Positions 7,810-15,845 of a stretch of DNA of 34,029 nt are shown one piece after another. Source of the DNA: Acidocella aminolytica 101 = DSM 11237. GTDB taxonomy: Bacteria; Pseudomonadota; Alphaproteobacteria; Acetobacterales; Acetobacteraceae. The first letter of the stretch is position 1. Every line of letters starts with the position of its first letter. The notes beneath the pieces are model-generated. The model saw only the letters and a program-made list of their open reading frames with translations, was not told the DNA's origin and ran no database searches. The stretch lies in contig NZ_FQVJ01000038.1 of assembly GCF_900129125.1 (NCBI RefSeq), forward strand, positions 1 to 34,029, written 5' to 3'. The position numbers and the translations under genes are program-made.

Positions 7810-8659
7810 CGTTTCTCTCAGTCAGTCTCTGCCAGACGCGAAGGGCGCGCTTGGTCCCGGCCACGTCATGTACCCGCAATATATGAGCACCATGCGCCAC
7901 GGCATAGAGACCCGCCGCCAAGCTTTCCGGGTCCCGGCGCGCGGCCTCGGTCTCGCCGGAAATTTCACCTAGGAACCGCTTGCGCGACAACGCGACGAGC
8001 AAGGGATGGCCAAGCGCCGCCAACTGGCCGGTGGCGCGCAGTAGCGCCTCATTCTGCGCGCCCAGTTTGGCAAAACCAAGGCCGGGGTCCAGGCAGATAT
8101 TACCGGGCTTCACTCCCGCGGCCAAGGCGGAATCTCGCGCCTGGGTGAGCTCGGTGGTCACCTCCCGCGCTATATCATGATAGATGGCGCAGTCATTCAT
8201 CGTCGCCGGGGTGCCGCGCATGTGCATCAGCACCACTGGGCAGGCGAGGGCGGCGACAAGCGGAAGGGCCGCCGGGTCGTAAGTGAGGGCGGAGATGTCG
8301 TTAATGATCCGGGCACCTGCTTCCAGTCCCGCCGCCATGGTAAGGGCGTTGCGGGTGTCCAGCGAGATCACCGCTCCTTCCGCCGCCAGGGCGCGCACTA
8401 CCGGCTGAATTCGTGCTTTTTCCTCCTCCGGCGTTACCGGGGCGGCGCCAGGGCGGGTGCTTTCGCCGCCGATATCGAGAATATCCGCGCCTTCGGCCAG
8501 CATCCGCCGCCCGGCGGCGATAGCGGCCTTCGGCGTGGTATGGCGCCCACCGTCGGAAAATGAATCCGGCGTTACATTCAGAATGCCCATGACCAAGGGC
8601 ACATCAAGCCGCAGCCCCGCCCATTCAGAGAGTTGTTCACCCATGACTGCCCGTATCAT
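7802..8659 (-). CDS. folP: Dihydropteroate synthase
   Basis: FolP condenses 6-hydroxymethyl-dihydropterin pyrophosphate with p-aminobenzoate in folate synthesis. The pterin and pyrophosphate loops are clear: [25 protein letters not shown], then SLDTRN and [32 protein letters not shown] and the C-terminal [12 protein letters not shown] follow. The length of 285 residues is normal. ATG 8659 (MIRAVMGEQ) and the ATG five codons later are both possible starts, and neither has a strong ribosome site. It heads the folP-glmM-thiD operon and is divergent from the GST gene, with an intergenic space of about 80 bases that must hold both promoters. Confidence 0.96.
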   Translation of the reverse strand: MIRAVMGEQLSEWAGLRLDVPLVMGILNVTPDSFSDGGRHTTPKAAIAAGRRMLAEGADILDIGGESTRPGAAPVTPEEEKARIQPVVRALAAEGAVISLDTRNALTMAAGLEAGARIINDISALTYDPAALPLVAALACPVVLMHMRGTPATMNDCAIYHDIAREVTTELTQARDSALAAGVKPGNICLDPGLGFAKLGAQNEALLRATGQLAALGHPLLVALSRKRFLGEISGETEAARRDPESLAAGLYAVAHGAHILRVHDVAGTKRALRVWQRLTERNDG

Positions 8660-8738
8660 GCGTCCGCGTGACCGGGCCAGCCTTGCCAGAACCGTCGCGC
8701 TGTGCCCTTGCTATGCTCACTTGGCAAGGAGGGAGTGA

Positions 8739-9398
8739 ATGACGGCGAAGCTATATCTGGGAACCGCGCGTTATTCGTCCTGGTCCTTGCGCGGCTGGCT
8801 GCTGGTGCGGCTGGCTGGGTTGCGGGCGGAAGAGATTTTTGTGCCGCTGGCAGGGGGCAACTCGCCGGAAGTGAAGAAGGTTTCACCCAGCGGTACGGTA
8901 CCGTATCTGGAGCATGACGGCGCCCAGGTGTGGGAAAGCCTCGCCATCGCGGAATATTGCGCTGACATCACCCCGTCCTTGTGGCCCGCCGAGCGGCTGG
9001 CTAAGGCGAGGGCACGGGCCATTGCCGCCGAGATGCATGCTGGGTTCAGGGCACTGCGGATCGCTATGCCGATGGTGCTGGGCCGCAATGATTATGCTGG
9101 GCTGGGGCAAAACTCTGAATGTCTCGCCGATATCGCGCGGATTGAGGAGCTGTGGGCGGACACGCGGGCGGTTTTTGGGGCGGGCGGGCCGTATCTGTTT
9201 GGCACGCATTTCAACGCCGCTGACGCCATGTATGCGCCGATTGCTGCCCGGCTGCTGACCTACCAACCGCCTTTGTCCGTAGCCTCACGCGCCTATTGTG
9301 ATGCAGTGCGGGCGCATCCGTTGGTTGCGGAATGGTACGGGATTGCGGCAAAAGAACCCGACTCCTGGAAACTCGAAAAATATGAGAGCCTTGCATGA
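8739..9398 (+). CDS. Glutathione S-transferase family protein
   Basis: This 219-residue soluble protein has the two-domain GST layout. The N-terminal thioredoxin fold begins MTAKLYLGTARYSSWSLRGW, in which a serine of the SSWS segment is the candidate glutathione-activating residue. SGTVPYLEHDG supplies the cis-proline, and ESLAIAEYCAD is the glutathione gamma-glutamyl contact (the E-S pair). A helical C-terminal domain includes HFNAADAMYAPIAARLL. The start at 8739 has an excellent AAGGAGG site. The stop overlaps the start of the next gene by four bases, so the two are translationally coupled. The substrate is unknown. Confidence 0.93.
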   Translation: MTAKLYLGTARYSSWSLRGWLLVRLAGLRAEEIFVPLAGGNSPEVKKVSPSGTVPYLEHDGAQVWESLAIAEYCADITPSLWPAERLAKARARAIAAEMHAGFRALRIAMPMVLGRNDYAGLGQNSECLADIARIEELWADTRAVFGAGGPYLFGTHFNAADAMYAPIAARLLTYQPPLSVASRAYCDAVRAHPLVAEWYGIAAKEPDSWKLEKYESLA

Positions 9399-9826
9399 AG
9401 CTGCATAACCTGATGCTGGCCATTCCTTTGTTGGCGGGGGCTGTGCCGGCCTTTGCCGCCACCACGACGCCGGTGATTAATATCCGTCTGGACCATGGGT
9501 CCGTCTGGAAAGCCACGGGGAAACAGAAAGCCACCGAGGGGTTTATTCAGATCCACAATGACGGTGATACGGATGACACGCTGACCGCCTGGACCTGCCC
9601 CAATGCCGAGGACACGGTGCTGATGGGCAAGGACGGCAAGCCCCTCTCTGAACTGACGATTCCCGCCAAGCAGACCGTGACCCTTGCCCCGGGAGGCATA
9701 TTTCTGGACCTTAAGGACCTGCATTATCCAGTGGAGCGCGGTTCCATTATACCGTGCAGCTTTACCTTCAAGCAGGCCGGGCTGCTGGGCGGCTTTCTGA
9801 ATGAAGTGAAGCGGCCAAAGACCTAA
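9395..9826 (+). CDS. Periplasmic PCuAC-like protein lacking the copper ligands
   Basis: The 143-residue protein starts with a Sec signal peptide (MKLHNLMLAIPLLAGAVPAFA, cleavage likely after AFA). The mature part resembles the PCuAC copper-chaperone fold: GFIQIHNDGDTDDTL in the first half, and APGGIFLDLKDL followed by VERGSIIPCSFTFKQAG in the second. In the family the copper is held by a His/Met set, with an HxM following the PGG turn. Here that site reads GGIFLDL, and the preceding His/Met loop is shortened, so canonical copper binding is unlikely. Two cysteines (in WTCPN and IPCSF) could form a disulfide. The ATG overlaps the GST stop. A homology search would show whether this is a known divergent subfamily. 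Confidence 0.65.
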   Translation: MKLHNLMLAIPLLAGAVPAFAATTTPVINIRLDHGSVWKATGKQKATEGFIQIHNDGDTDDTLTAWTCPNAEDTVLMGKDGKPLSELTIPAKQTVTLAPGGIFLDLKDLHYPVERGSIIPCSFTFKQAGLLGGFLNEVKRPKT

Positions 9827-9880
9827 CAAGCCCTTGAAAGCTTGTGCCGGAGCAGGTGTTGACGTTACGTTTGCTGTGAG

Positions 9881-11542
9881 ATGAACGAGGCGTCTGGCAG
9901 GGGCAAGAGCATGAAGCAACGGGCGGCTGGCAAGGCCAACAAGGCGGCAATGCAGCCCGCGCCGGAGCAGGGTTTTGACGAGCAAACCTATCTGCGCCTG
10001 AACCCAGATGTGCTGATGGCGGTGGCGGAAGGCAAATTCCAGTCCGGCCGGGAGCATTATGAGCATTATGGCCGCGCGGAAGGACGCCTAGCGACAACGC
10101 CGGGCGGGTTGCCGCGCGACCGGATTATTATCACCGCCCGGCCCGGCCAAACCCAGGAAGTGCCCCGAGCGCCTCATGCGGCCGTGGATTATGTTTATCT
10201 CTCTAGCGCGGGCGGGCTTTACGTCAGCGGTTGGGTGGATGATTCGCTGGACCGGCTGGAAACGGTTGAGCTGTATGTTGCGGGCTGGTCCGTTGCGTTT
10301 TCCGCCGCTGGGCTGGTGCGGGTCATGCGGCCGGATGCGGATGAGGTGGCAAAGCTGAGAGGAACCCACGCCACAGGTTTCTGGGGGTTTATCTATGCCG
10401 CCCAGCGCTTGCCTCTGGGAAAGTGCAATGCCGTGCTGCGGCTGAAATCAGGCGTGGAGCTGGCTTTTATCGCCACCATCGCACCGATGGACGATATGGC
10501 GTTGCGCGATCTGATGCTAAAAGGGATCACTACGGCGCCTTATCTGGGCCCACGCTATTTTGCCGCTTCCGCCGCGTTGGGCGAGATGATTGGCGAACAA
10601 CTGGCTGATTTCAATCGGATGCTGACGCGCAGGGCGGTGAGCGCGCCTTATGTCGAGCGGTTTCATCAGCCCGGACGCACGCCGAAAGCCTCCATCATTG
10701 TCTGCCTGTATGGTAAGCCGGATTATCTGCCGTTGCAGATAGCGCTGTTTGCGCGGCAGGCGGGGATGGAGGCGTATGAGTTCATTTACGTCAGCAACAG
10801 CCCGGAAATGGCGGAGGCGATGCAGCGCTGCGCTAGAATCGCGCATCTGACTTATGGGCTGGATATCACGCTGATTTTGCTGAGCACAAATGCCGGGTTC
10901 GCGGCGGCGAATAATCTGGCCGCTACCCATGCCCGCACAGGGCGGCTGCTGTTTGTGAACCCGGATGTGTTTCCGAAGGAAGAAGAATTCGCGCGGCGGC
11001 ATCTGGCGCTGTTGCAGGACTGGCCCACTGTGCGCACGGATCTGTTCGGCGCGGCGCTTTATTATGACGATGGCACGCTGATGCATGGAGGCATGTATCT
11101 TGAAGCCGACACACTGCCGGGCTTTGCCCTGGGACGCAAACAGGACAGCACCATTCTTCGCGTGGAGCATTACGGCAAAGGCGCGCCCGGGGAGGAACCA
11201 GACCTACTGCGCTGTCGCCCGGTGCCCGCTGTGACCGGTGCGTTTATCTCCACCGAGAGGGGATGGTTCGAGACGCTGGATGGGTTCTCTGAAGATTATA
11301 TTTTCGGTCATTACGAAGACGCAGATTTGTGCCTGCGCGCGCTGGAAGCCGGACGCCCCGCCTGGATGACGGATTTGCGGCTGTACCATCTGGAGGGCAA
11401 AGGCGGCGTGCATCTGGCGCTGCATGAAGGGGCAGCGACGGTGAACCGCGTGCTGTTCACGAATAGCTGGCTGGAGCTGGCGGAAGGCGGGCTGCTGGGC
11501 GTGGCGCCGGAACATCCGGCCTTGCGGGAGACGGCTTCATGA
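9881..11542 (+). CDS. Family 2 glycosyltransferase with two N-terminal accessory modules
   Basis: The 553-residue protein has three parts. Residues ~25-70 hold the short module FDEQTYLRLNPDVLMAV ... HYEHYGRAEGR, which is common in large surface-polysaccharide glycosyltransferases. Residues ~95-200 form a beta-rich domain (GLYVSGWVDDSLDRLETVEL, then GTHATGFWGF) of unknown role. Residues ~265-540 form a GT2 catalytic domain with PKASIIVCLYGKPDYLPLQI, STNAGFAAANNLA, the metal-site-like LFVNPDVF, and the acceptor/base region FGHYEDADLCLRALEAG. There are no membrane segments, so it is cytoplasmic. ATG 9881 lacks a good ribosome site. ATG 9911 (MKQRAAG) follows AGGGG and may be the real start. It overlaps the next glycosyltransferase gene by four bases, so the two probably act on the same glycan. 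Confidence 0.85.
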   Translation: MNEASGRGKSMKQRAAGKANKAAMQPAPEQGFDEQTYLRLNPDVLMAVAEGKFQSGREHYEHYGRAEGRLATTPGGLPRDRIIITARPGQTQEVPRAPHAAVDYVYLSSAGGLYVSGWVDDSLDRLETVELYVAGWSVAFSAAGLVRVMRPDADEVAKLRGTHATGFWGFIYAAQRLPLGKCNAVLRLKSGVELAFIATIAPMDDMALRDLMLKGITTAPYLGPRYFAASAALGEMIGEQLADFNRMLTRRAVSAPYVERFHQPGRTPKASIIVCLYGKPDYLPLQIALFARQAGMEAYEFIYVSNSPEMAEAMQRCARIAHLTYGLDITLILLSTNAGFAAANNLAATHARTGRLLFVNPDVFPKEEEFARRHLALLQDWPTVRTDLFGAALYYDDGTLMHGGMYLEADTLPGFALGRKQDSTILRVEHYGKGAPGEEPDLLRCRPVPAVTGAFISTERGWFETLDGFSEDYIFGHYEDADLCLRALEAGRPAWMTDLRLYHLEGKGGVHLALHEGAATVNRVLFTNSWLELAEGGLLGVAPEHPALRETAS

Positions 11543-12807
11543 AGGTTCTGATCGTCACGATGTATCATCCCGAGCTGGTGCGTGGCGGTTCGCAGCAGGT
11601 GGCGTATGAGTTGTTTCAAGGGCTAAAGCAGGCGCCAGGCGTTGAGCCGGTGCTGCTTTGCTCGACGGATCTGAATTCCCCCGCCATGTTCAAGAGCGGG
11701 GCGCGGATTACCGGTTTTGACCAACGGGAAAATGAGTTTCTTTTTCTCTCGCATGATTACGACCATGTATGGCAGAGGCTGCCATGGCCTCGGCAGGCGG
11801 AGGCGTTTGCCGGGTTTCTGCGGCGAATTCGGCCGGATGTAGTGCATTTCAACCATTTCATGACCATCGGTATCGATTATCTGACGTTGACGCGCCGGGT
11901 GCTTCCGGATGCACGGATTGTTTTCACCGCGCATGAGTTTCTCACCATCTGCGCGGCGGAAGGGCACATGCTGCGCCGGACCGATAATTCACTTTGCGAG
12001 AAGGCCAGCCAAGTCAGGTGCCATCAATGCCTGCCCCAGCGCCCGCCGGAAGAGATGTTTTTGCGCGAACAATGGATGCGCACCCATTTGGCTGTGGTGG
12101 ATTACTTCACCGTGCCCAGTCGGTTCATGATTGATGTTTTTGCGCGTTGGGGGCTGGATACGGCACGATTCAGGCATGTGCCTAACGGGCAGGATATGCT
12201 GCCCCGCGTTCCGGAAGCAGTACCCGCCCGACGGAACCGGTTTGGCTTTTTCGGGCAGTTGGTTGATGTGAAGGGGGTGTCTGTTTTGCTGGAGGCCGTG
12301 CAGATTTTGCGCGCTGCGGAAAGCCCGCCTTTTGTGGTGGAGATCAATGGCGAGAATATTCATTTCGCCAGCCCGGAAAAGCGCAAGGAAATTGAGAGTT
12401 TTCTGGAAGAGGAAGCGCGGCGCCCGGTGCTTGAACAGCGGGTGCGGTTTAATGGTGGGTATCATCATGACCAACTCGCGACGCGCATGGCGCGGGTGGA
12501 TTGGGTGGTGGTGCCCTCAATCTGGTGGGAGATTTACGGGCTGGTGATGTCCGAGGCCTGGCATTTCGGGCGGCCAGTGATTGCCTCCAACAAAGGCGGT
12601 ATGGCCGAACGGGTACGAGATGGCGTGGACGGGCTGCTGTTTGAGATTGGTGATGCGCATGCCCTGGCAGCAACTATGCACCGGGCAATGACGGAGGAAA
12701 AGTTGTGGGAGACTCTGGAAGCCGGGATCACCCCGCCGCCTTCACGCGCCGACATGGTGCAGGGCTATCTAGCGGCGTATGATGCCGCGCTTATGGTGCA
12801 AGCATAG
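11539..12807 (+). CDS. Family 4 (GT-B) glycosyltransferase
   Basis: This 422-residue protein opens with the GT4 N-terminal Rossmann pattern (MKVLIVTMYHPELVRGGSQQ, glycine-rich loop). PDVVHFNHF and VFTAHEFLTICAAEGHM follow. The C-terminal nucleotide-sugar domain includes FGFFGQLVDVKGVSVLLEA, VVPSIWWEIYGLVMSEAW with the E-x7-E type donor region, and GRPVIASNKGGMAE. A cysteine-bearing insert (CEKASQVRCHQC) resembles that seen in related mannosyl/rhamnosyl transferases. It overlaps the GT2 gene by four bases, implying coupled translation and a shared glycan pathway, probably an exopolysaccharide or glycoprotein. A strong hairpin follows at 12841. Donor and acceptor are unknown. Confidence 0.9.
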   Translation: MKVLIVTMYHPELVRGGSQQVAYELFQGLKQAPGVEPVLLCSTDLNSPAMFKSGARITGFDQRENEFLFLSHDYDHVWQRLPWPRQAEAFAGFLRRIRPDVVHFNHFMTIGIDYLTLTRRVLPDARIVFTAHEFLTICAAEGHMLRRTDNSLCEKASQVRCHQCLPQRPPEEMFLREQWMRTHLAVVDYFTVPSRFMIDVFARWGLDTARFRHVPNGQDMLPRVPEAVPARRNRFGFFGQLVDVKGVSVLLEAVQILRAAESPPFVVEINGENIHFASPEKRKEIESFLEEEARRPVLEQRVRFNGGYHHDQLATRMARVDWVVVPSIWWEIYGLVMSEAWHFGRPVIASNKGGMAERVRDGVDGLLFEIGDAHALAATMHRAMTEEKLWETLEAGITPPPSRADMVQGYLAAYDAALMVQA

Positions 12808-12840
12808 GCGCAGGCGGAATAAAGACAGGGGCTTTAAAGA

Positions 12841-12871
12841 GAAAGGGCTGGCCAAGATGGCCAGCCCTTTC
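12841..12871. terminator. Bidirectional rho-independent terminator
   Basis: GAAAGGGCTGGCCA (12841-12854) and TGGCCAGCCCTTTC (12858-12871) form a perfect 14-bp stem around the loop AGA. T-rich bases follow on the + side, and TCTCTTTAAA follows on the - side. It sits between the convergent GT4 gene and the end of the pot operon. Confidence 0.85.
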
Positions 12872-12894
12872 TTCTGCCGTGGCGTTGAAACGCC

Positions 12895-13725
12895 TCAGAC
12901 GGATTGGCGTCGGTGAGTGACGGCAGCGTTGACCAGGGCCAGCAGTACACCGCCGGCAAAGATGAAAGTGGACAAAACAAACACTTGCGGCGGCGTACCG
13001 ACTTTAACCGCGCCATAGACCCATAGCGGGAAGGTGAGCGTCTGTCCGGCGACGAAGGTGGTGATGATTAGGTCGTCGATCGAAAGCATGAAGCAGAGCA
13101 GCATGGCGCCTATAATGCCGGGCAGGATCAGCGGGAAGATCACCGTCCAGAACGCCACCCAGGGGGTCGCCCCCAGATCGGCGGCGGCTCGGTCTAGGGA
13201 CTTGTCCAGCCCGGAGACGCGGGCGCGGATGACCACTACGGCAAAGGCCAAGTTAAAAGCCACGTGAGCGATGAAGATGGTCAGCAGGCCGCGCGGCAGA
13301 TTTAGGGTCAGGAACAAAGAAAGCAACGATGCGCCAACCACAACAGCGGGGGCCGCGATGTCCGCAAAGATCACGATATCCGTGACGGTTTTGCCCCAGA
13401 ATTTGTGGCGAGCTAGCGCCAGGGCCAGAGGGGTTCCAAGAATCACCGATATCAGCCCACTGCCAATGGCGACCTCAAGCGAATGAACCAACGCGGTAGT
13501 GAGGTCTTGAATAGCGAAGGCGTGGGTGTAGTTGGAAAAGGTGAAATGCAGCCAGTTCAGCGCCACGCGCCCGTTGGGGGCGAAGTTGAAGCTGAACACC
13601 ACCATCACCGCGATGGGTAGCATGGTGTAAATGATCATGGCCCAGGTGAAGCAGGCCAGAACCCGCTCACCAAGACGGCTTTTTTTGTAGGCCGAAGGCA
13701 TGGGGGTGGAAACCGCGCCGCTCAT
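12895..13725 (-). CDS. potC: Spermidine/putrescine-type ABC transporter permease, PotC-like
   Basis: This 276-residue integral membrane protein has about six hydrophobic segments (first one AMIIYTMLPIAVMVVFSFNF). The binding-protein-dependent permease EAA loop DRAAADLGATPWVAFWTVIF docks onto the ATPase. FSFNFAPNGRVALNW and MLSIDDLIITTFV are typical of PotC/YdcV-type subunits. The start overlaps the potB stop by four bases, and it is the last gene of the operon before the terminator at 12841. The substrate is inferred from family. The same family also carries other amines and opine-like compounds. Confidence 0.92.
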   Translation of the reverse strand: MSGAVSTPMPSAYKKSRLGERVLACFTWAMIIYTMLPIAVMVVFSFNFAPNGRVALNWLHFTFSNYTHAFAIQDLTTALVHSLEVAIGSGLISVILGTPLALALARHKFWGKTVTDIVIFADIAAPAVVVGASLLSLFLTLNLPRGLLTIFIAHVAFNLAFAVVVIRARVSGLDKSLDRAAADLGATPWVAFWTVIFPLILPGIIGAMLLCFMLSIDDLIITTFVAGQTLTFPLWVYGAVKVGTPPQVFVLSTFIFAGGVLLALVNAAVTHRRQSV

Positions 13726-14582
13726 GCCGCGTACTCCTGAATTGTATCGGTTCCGAATGTTTTGGAATAAAGCAAAATCGCGAGCATCAGCATCAGCATC
13801 AGCATGGAGGATAGAGCTGCCGCCATAGGATAATTCTGATTCAGGAAGAACGCATCTTGGATGATATTGCCGATCATGTATGTACCCGGACCGCCCAGCA
13901 ACGCGGCATTCACGAAGTCGCCTACATTGGTCACGAAAACTAGCAGGAAGCCGGCAAACACGCCCGGTGCCGAGAGTGGCAGGATGATTTTAAGGAATGC
14001 CGTGACGGGGGAGGCGTAGAGATCATTCGCGGCGCGTACCAGGCGGCGGTCTATCTTTTCCAGCACCACGTAAAGCGGCAGCACATAATATGCGAAGCTG
14101 TTATAGACCAAGCCGCCAATTACCGCCCATTGCGTTGAGAGGATCCGGAATTTTTCAGGCAGTATACCCATCTCTTTCAAGGGGCCGAGTACGAAGCTGT
14201 TGTCTGAAAGAATGAACTCCCACGCCAGAACTCGGATCACGAAGGAGACGAAGAAGGGTAGCATGATCAGGAACAGAAACGTGCTCTTATGCCGCCCGCC
14301 GTAAAAGGCGATCCAGTACGCCACCGGATAGGCCATCGCCAAGGTAATGATTGTTGATGCAGTGCCGTACCAGAACGAACGTATGAACGAGTCACCAAAA
14401 GATGACAACGCCTGTCCGAAAATTGAGAAATTGTCGGACATGGTGTAGCCGGTGAGTGGGTTGCCCACGGCCAGCGCCATGCCCAGCATCGATCCCAGAG
14501 GGATCAGGAAGAAAATGAGAAGATAGACCCAGCTTGGCAAGCTGAGCAGATAAGGAGCCAAAATTCCGCGCAGTTGCCGCAT
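13722..14582 (-). CDS. potB: Spermidine/putrescine-type ABC transporter permease, PotB-like
   Basis: The protein is 286 residues. It opens with a hydrophobic helix (SLPSWVYLLIFFLIPLGSML), followed by the PotB-type region MLPFFVSFVIRVLAWEFIL and an EAA-type coupling loop (VRAANDLYASPVTAFLKIIL). GDFVNAALLGGPGTYMIGN is a family signature. About six membrane segments are expected. The last helix contains a run of alternating Met-Leu encoded by an ATGCTG-type hexanucleotide repeat (13783-13805). It lies 14 bases after the binding-protein gene and overlaps potC by four. Confidence 0.92.
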   Translation of the reverse strand: MRQLRGILAPYLLSLPSWVYLLIFFLIPLGSMLGMALAVGNPLTGYTMSDNFSIFGQALSSFGDSFIRSFWYGTASTIITLAMAYPVAYWIAFYGGRHKSTFLFLIMLPFFVSFVIRVLAWEFILSDNSFVLGPLKEMGILPEKFRILSTQWAVIGGLVYNSFAYYVLPLYVVLEKIDRRLVRAANDLYASPVTAFLKIILPLSAPGVFAGFLLVFVTNVGDFVNAALLGGPGTYMIGNIIQDAFFLNQNYPMAAALSSMLMLMLMLAILLYSKTFGTDTIQEYAA

Positions 14583-14596
14583 GGGTCCGCCTCTTA

Positions 14597-15823
14597 TTAG
14601 CCTTGGATGATGGGATTAAAGGTGTTGTTCCAGGTCTGGTAGTCGCCATAGCTCTTGAAGGGGTAGAATTCATGAACCTTGGCGAGTTCAGAGGCGGACG
14701 GGAACACCAGCGGGGAGTTGGCCACGTCCGGGTCCTTGATGACGTTGAGGATATAATCTTTCGCGGCGGGGACCGGGCAGATATAGTTGATGTAATCCTC
14801 AATCACGCCCGCGGCTTCAGGCGTGTAGTAATAGTTCATCCAGGCCAGGGCGGAGAGCGGGTTTTTCGCGCCGACGGGGATGGCCATGTTGTCATGCCAG
14901 ATCATGGCGCCCTGTTTGGGGATCACGAATTGCAGATCTTTATAGCCTTTGGAATGGGCTTGGAAGATGTCACCTGACCAAGCCTGGGTGATCCAGATAT
15001 CACCATTCTCCAGCGCATTGATGTAGCTCTGGTCGTAATATTGGCGCACCAGCCCCTTGTCTTTCTGCTCTTTGAGGACGGCCGCAGCCTTCTTCCAGTC
15101 GTCGGGTGTGGAGGTGGTGGGGTTAATGCCCAGCTTCAGCATGGCGGCGCTGCCAAGCTCGGTCGTGTCGCTCATCATGCCGATATGGCCAGCGAAGGCG
15201 GGATCCCACAGATCGTCGAAGCTGTTGATCTCGCGCTTGGTCATCTTGGGGTTATAGGCGATACCGGTTATGCCGGACTGCCACACCATTGTGTGCTTAT
15301 TGCCTGGATCGTAGGGAGGGTTGACCACGGCAGGGCTCGCATATTTCGCGAAGTTAGGCACTTTTTCCTTCCAGATGGGGATCAGGAAGTTTTGCATCAG
15401 TAACTCGGTAAGATACCAGCCGTTGGTCATGACGATCAGGTCGTAACCGGTGGGGGCACCGGATTTCAGGACCGGGGCAATCTGCGCGTAGAACGGTGCG
15501 TTGTTCTGGATCACCTCCATATACTTCACGTGGATACCAGTATCCTTGGTGAAGGTGTCGAGGGAGGGGTGGTCTTTGCCGTTGCTGGTGACGTCAATAT
15601 AATACGGCCAGTTGGCGAACACGAAGTCCTTGGTGGGTTTCTGTTTGGCCCACCAGGCTTTCCAGTCTTTCACTTTTTCAGCGTGCGCGATCTGCGGGGC
15701 CAAAGCGGCCATCATGGCGGCGCCAGCGCCGCGCATGAAATTCTGCCGGGTGAGGCGAGGCTGGGTGAGGCCGCGGTAAAAGGCCTGTGTTGAGTTCTGG
15801 CCGGTCTTGTCGTCTTGGCTCAT
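14597..15823 (-). CDS. potD: Spermidine/putrescine-type periplasmic substrate-binding protein, PotD-like
   Basis: The 408-residue protein has a long N-terminal export signal (RLTRQNFMRGAGAAMM, cleavage likely after QIAHA). The shape is that of a Tat signal, but the second arginine is replaced by Gln (TRQNF instead of RR), so the route is uncertain. The mature part is a type-II periplasmic binding protein: FANWPYYIDVTSNG at its start, DLIVMTNGWYLTEL, QSGITGIAYNP, FDDLWDPAFAGHIGMMSD, and the late AIPVGAKNPLSALAWMNYYY. These regions match PotD/PotF-like proteins. The order potA-potD-potB-potC is one transcription unit. The ligand could be putrescine, spermidine or a related amine. Confidence 0.93.
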   Translation of the reverse strand: MSQDDKTGQNSTQAFYRGLTQPRLTRQNFMRGAGAAMMAALAPQIAHAEKVKDWKAWWAKQKPTKDFVFANWPYYIDVTSNGKDHPSLDTFTKDTGIHVKYMEVIQNNAPFYAQIAPVLKSGAPTGYDLIVMTNGWYLTELLMQNFLIPIWKEKVPNFAKYASPAVVNPPYDPGNKHTMVWQSGITGIAYNPKMTKREINSFDDLWDPAFAGHIGMMSDTTELGSAAMLKLGINPTTSTPDDWKKAAAVLKEQKDKGLVRQYYDQSYINALENGDIWITQAWSGDIFQAHSKGYKDLQFVIPKQGAMIWHDNMAIPVGAKNPLSALAWMNYYYTPEAAGVIEDYINYICPVPAAKDYILNVIKDPDVANSPLVFPSASELAKVHEFYPFKSYGDYQTWNNTFNPIIQG

Positions 15824-15845
15824 GGTACTCTCCTTCGGGTTAAGT

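Noticed and set aside
9826-9845. Small inverted repeat ACAAGC/GCTTGT after the PCuAC-like gene
   Set aside because: It has a six-base stem, a large loop and no T tract, so it is not a credible terminator.
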